Assembly (NCBI GenBank): GCA_022865555.1
Contig: JALHTD010000360.1
Span: 1 to 8,318 of the forward strand
Direction: 5' to 3'
DNA length: 8,318 nt
From: Thermoanaerobaculaceae bacterium
GTDB lineage: Bacteria > Acidobacteriota > Thermoanaerobaculia > Thermoanaerobaculales > Thermoanaerobaculaceae
Shown: positions 6,780 through 8,318 of the stretch, piece after piece
How the letters are laid out: the number at the start of each line of letters is the position of its first letter
How positions within the stretch are numbered: position 1 is the stretch's first letter
Notes under the pieces: generated by a model
The model's input: only the letters and a program-made list of their open reading frames with translations
Told to the model about the DNA's origin: nothing
The model's database searches: none
Translations under genes and position numbers: made by a program

Positions 6780-8303
6780 TTGCGGTCGGCCCGCGACCGG
6801 GAAGGGGAGACGGAACTGAAAGCAAGCCTTGAGGTGCTGCGCGGCTTGAGGGTGTGTCCACGCTCGATGGTGGAGGTGGCGGGGACGACGATTTGCCTCG
6901 CGGCGCGCGAGGACGGCCGATCCAAGGTGCTGGTGGTCCATGGTGAGGATCGTGGGTTCGAGGGCACACGGACCGAACCGGGTGGGCGACTTCTGTGCCC
7001 CTTGACCCGCGGCAACGCCGCGGCGCTGCGCGCACTGCTGCCGTGGCTTCGCCCCGTTCCGCTCGGCCTGAAGACCTCGGTCGGCTTCGGGGATCGCCTG
7101 GGGCTGGCGACACCCGGGCACGCGCGTGCGATCCGCCAGTTCGCCGGCGGTGAGGGGAGGATCGGCGCGGTGTTCGCCCAGCAGTCGGTGCGCGAGAACG
7201 CCCGCACCGGCCGGACACCGCAAGAGGTGCTGGACGACGCCACCTGGGGTGTTTTCGAGGAGGGTTGGCGGGAGCCCTGGGGCGCGGATGCCGACCACCT
7301 CAAGACACCCGTAGACGTGGACGCCTTTGCCGCCGCCGGGTACACGTTCTTCACGATCGATCCTGGCGCCCACGTCGATGACGAGGCGGGTGGCCTTTCG
7401 CCCGCAGCCCTCGAGGCGAAGGTGTCGGCGTTACCGTGGGGGGTACTCGAGGACACCGTCGGTGACCTGCAACGGCGGTACCTCGCGGCACCGGTAGACC
7501 TCGAGGGGTCGTCGCTGACGATCGAGGCAGCGCAACTCTGGCGTGCGGCGGTCAAGTACGGCCGCGCCGTCGCCCACACCGTGGCAATGTACCGGCACAT
7601 CGTGTTCAGGCTCGGCGAACGCCCGTTCGACCTCGAGGTGTCGGTGGACGAGACCTCGAGCCCCACGACGGTCGCGGAGCACGTCTACATCGCCGGGGAG
7701 CTGCGGCGGCTCGGCGTGCGCTGGGTGAGCCTCGCTCCCCGCTTCGTGGGGCGTTTCGAGAAGGGCGTGGACTACATCGGGGATCTGGGCGGCCTCTCGG
7801 CCGAGTTCGCGCGGCACGCCGCGGTTTCCCGGGTGTTCGGGCCGTATAAGCTGAGCCTCCACTCGGGCTCGGACAAGTTCAGCGTCTATCCGATCGCCGC
7901 GCGGCTCACGGATGGATCGGCCATCGGTCTGGCCGGGTCGCTGGTGCACGTGAAGACCGCCGGTACGAGCTACCTCGAGGCCCTTCGGGCAACGGCGTGC
8001 GTGGACCCGGAGCTGTTCCGGGAGATCCTGGCGCTGGCCAGGGAACGGTACGAGATCGACCGGGCGACCTACCACGTGTCGGCCGATCTCGCCAGGGTCC
8101 CGGGAGGCGATGCGTTGACGGATGGGGAGCTGCCGCTCCTGCTGGAGCAGTTCGACGCACGGCAGGTGCTGCACGTGACGTTCGGCTCGGTGCTGGACAG
8201 GTTCGGGCAGCGGCTTCGGGAAACGCTGGAGAGAAACGAGGAGATCTACGCGGCTGTCCTGGAGGCACATTTCAGGCGGCATCTGGCCCCGTTGATGGAC
8301 TGA
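6780..8303 (+). CDS. uxaE: Tagaturonate epimerase (D-tagaturonate/D-fructuronate)
   Basis: This protein of up to 507 residues matches the UxaE family described in T. maritima (TM0440, close to 500 residues). Signatures in order are FGDRLGLATPGH (about residue 102), FAQQSVRENARTGRT (S136 in SVREN), DDATWGVFEEGW, GADADHLK (168-175), FFTIDPGAHVDD, SVDETSSPTT (288-297), SLAPRFVG-FEKGVDYIGD, SLHSGSDKFSVYP (359-371) and HVKTAGTSYLEA. The conserved His, Asp and Glu residues in these motifs are the likely metal and acid/base ligands, although I cannot assign each role. It would convert D-tagaturonate, made by IolO, to D-fructuronate (EC 5.1.2.7), feeding the mannonate/KDG branch. The TTG start at 6780 is uncertain, and the first 15 or so residues look poorly conserved. 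It lies 9 bases after iolO and ends 15 bases before the window edge, where no terminator is visible. Confidence 0.9.
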   Translation: MRSARDREGETELKASLEVLRGLRVCPRSMVEVAGTTICLAAREDGRSKVLVVHGEDRGFEGTRTEPGGRLLCPLTRGNAAALRALLPWLRPVPLGLKTSVGFGDRLGLATPGHARAIRQFAGGEGRIGAVFAQQSVRENARTGRTPQEVLDDATWGVFEEGWREPWGADADHLKTPVDVDAFAAAGYTFFTIDPGAHVDDEAGGLSPAALEAKVSALPWGVLEDTVGDLQRRYLAAPVDLEGSSLTIEAAQLWRAAVKYGRAVAHTVAMYRHIVFRLGERPFDLEVSVDETSSPTTVAEHVYIAGELRRLGVRWVSLAPRFVGRFEKGVDYIGDLGGLSAEFARHAAVSRVFGPYKLSLHSGSDKFSVYPIAARLTDGSAIGLAGSLVHVKTAGTSYLEALRATACVDPELFREILALARERYEIDRATYHVSADLARVPGGDALTDGELPLLLEQFDARQVLHVTFGSVLDRFGQRLRETLERNEEIYAAVLEAHFRRHLAPLMD

Positions 8304-8318
8304 AGTCTTCGGGCGCTC

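Noticed and set aside
5949..7373. Minus-strand open frame of 474 codons opposite iolO and the start of uxaE
   Set aside because: Low-complexity composition, no motif, and it crosses two well-recognised genes.
8304..8318. Terminator after uxaE
   Set aside because: Only 15 bases are available and they contain no stem followed by a T-run.

Overview
The window is a dense, GC-rich stretch of bacterial DNA with eight genes, all on the plus strand. The genes are packed as one apparent operon: there are ATGA, TAATG and TGATG stop/start overlaps, and the longest gap is 45 bases. Shine-Dalgarno-like sites precede most starts, and one gene appears to start with TTG. There is no rRNA, tRNA, mobile element, CRISPR array or phage gene. 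The sequence alone does not identify the phylum; a high-GC free-living heterotroph or a metagenome-derived genome is plausible.

Layout. Bases 1-420 hold the C-terminal end of a Gfo/Idh/MocA dehydrogenase of the inositol dehydrogenase type. Bases 417-1439 hold a complete tandem paralogue (IolG). Bases 1439-2788 encode a 12-helix MFS transporter of the organophosphate:phosphate antiporter (GlpT/UhpT-like) family. Bases 2805-3695 encode a PfkB-family sugar kinase resembling the Thermotoga inositol-cluster kinase. Bases 3706-4797 encode a third, more divergent Gfo/Idh/MocA dehydrogenase. Bases 4843-5967 encode a creatininase-fold hydrolase (IolN, ring opening of diketo-inositol). Bases 5967-6770 encode IolO (5-keto-L-gluconate epimerase). 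Bases 6780-8303 encode UxaE (tagaturonate epimerase). Fifteen bases remain after the last stop.

How the genes fit together. The set matches the non-canonical inositol route described biochemically in Thermotoga maritima (TM0412-TM0416 plus UxaE), not the Bacillus IolBCDEJ pathway. The inferred flow is inositol -> 2-keto-inositol (IolG) -> diketo-inositol (second dehydrogenase) -> 5-keto-L-gluconate (IolN) -> D-tagaturonate (IolO) -> D-fructuronate (UxaE). From there the carbon would enter the hexuronate pathway (mannonate, KDG) encoded elsewhere. Two things differ from my recollection of the Thermotoga cluster. No zinc-type (MDR) dehydrogenase IolM is visible, but there are three Gfo/Idh/MocA enzymes, one directly upstream of iolN. 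The transporter is a phosphate-antiporter-type MFS protein instead of an ABC system. All comparisons with Thermotoga proteins are from memory; no database search was run.
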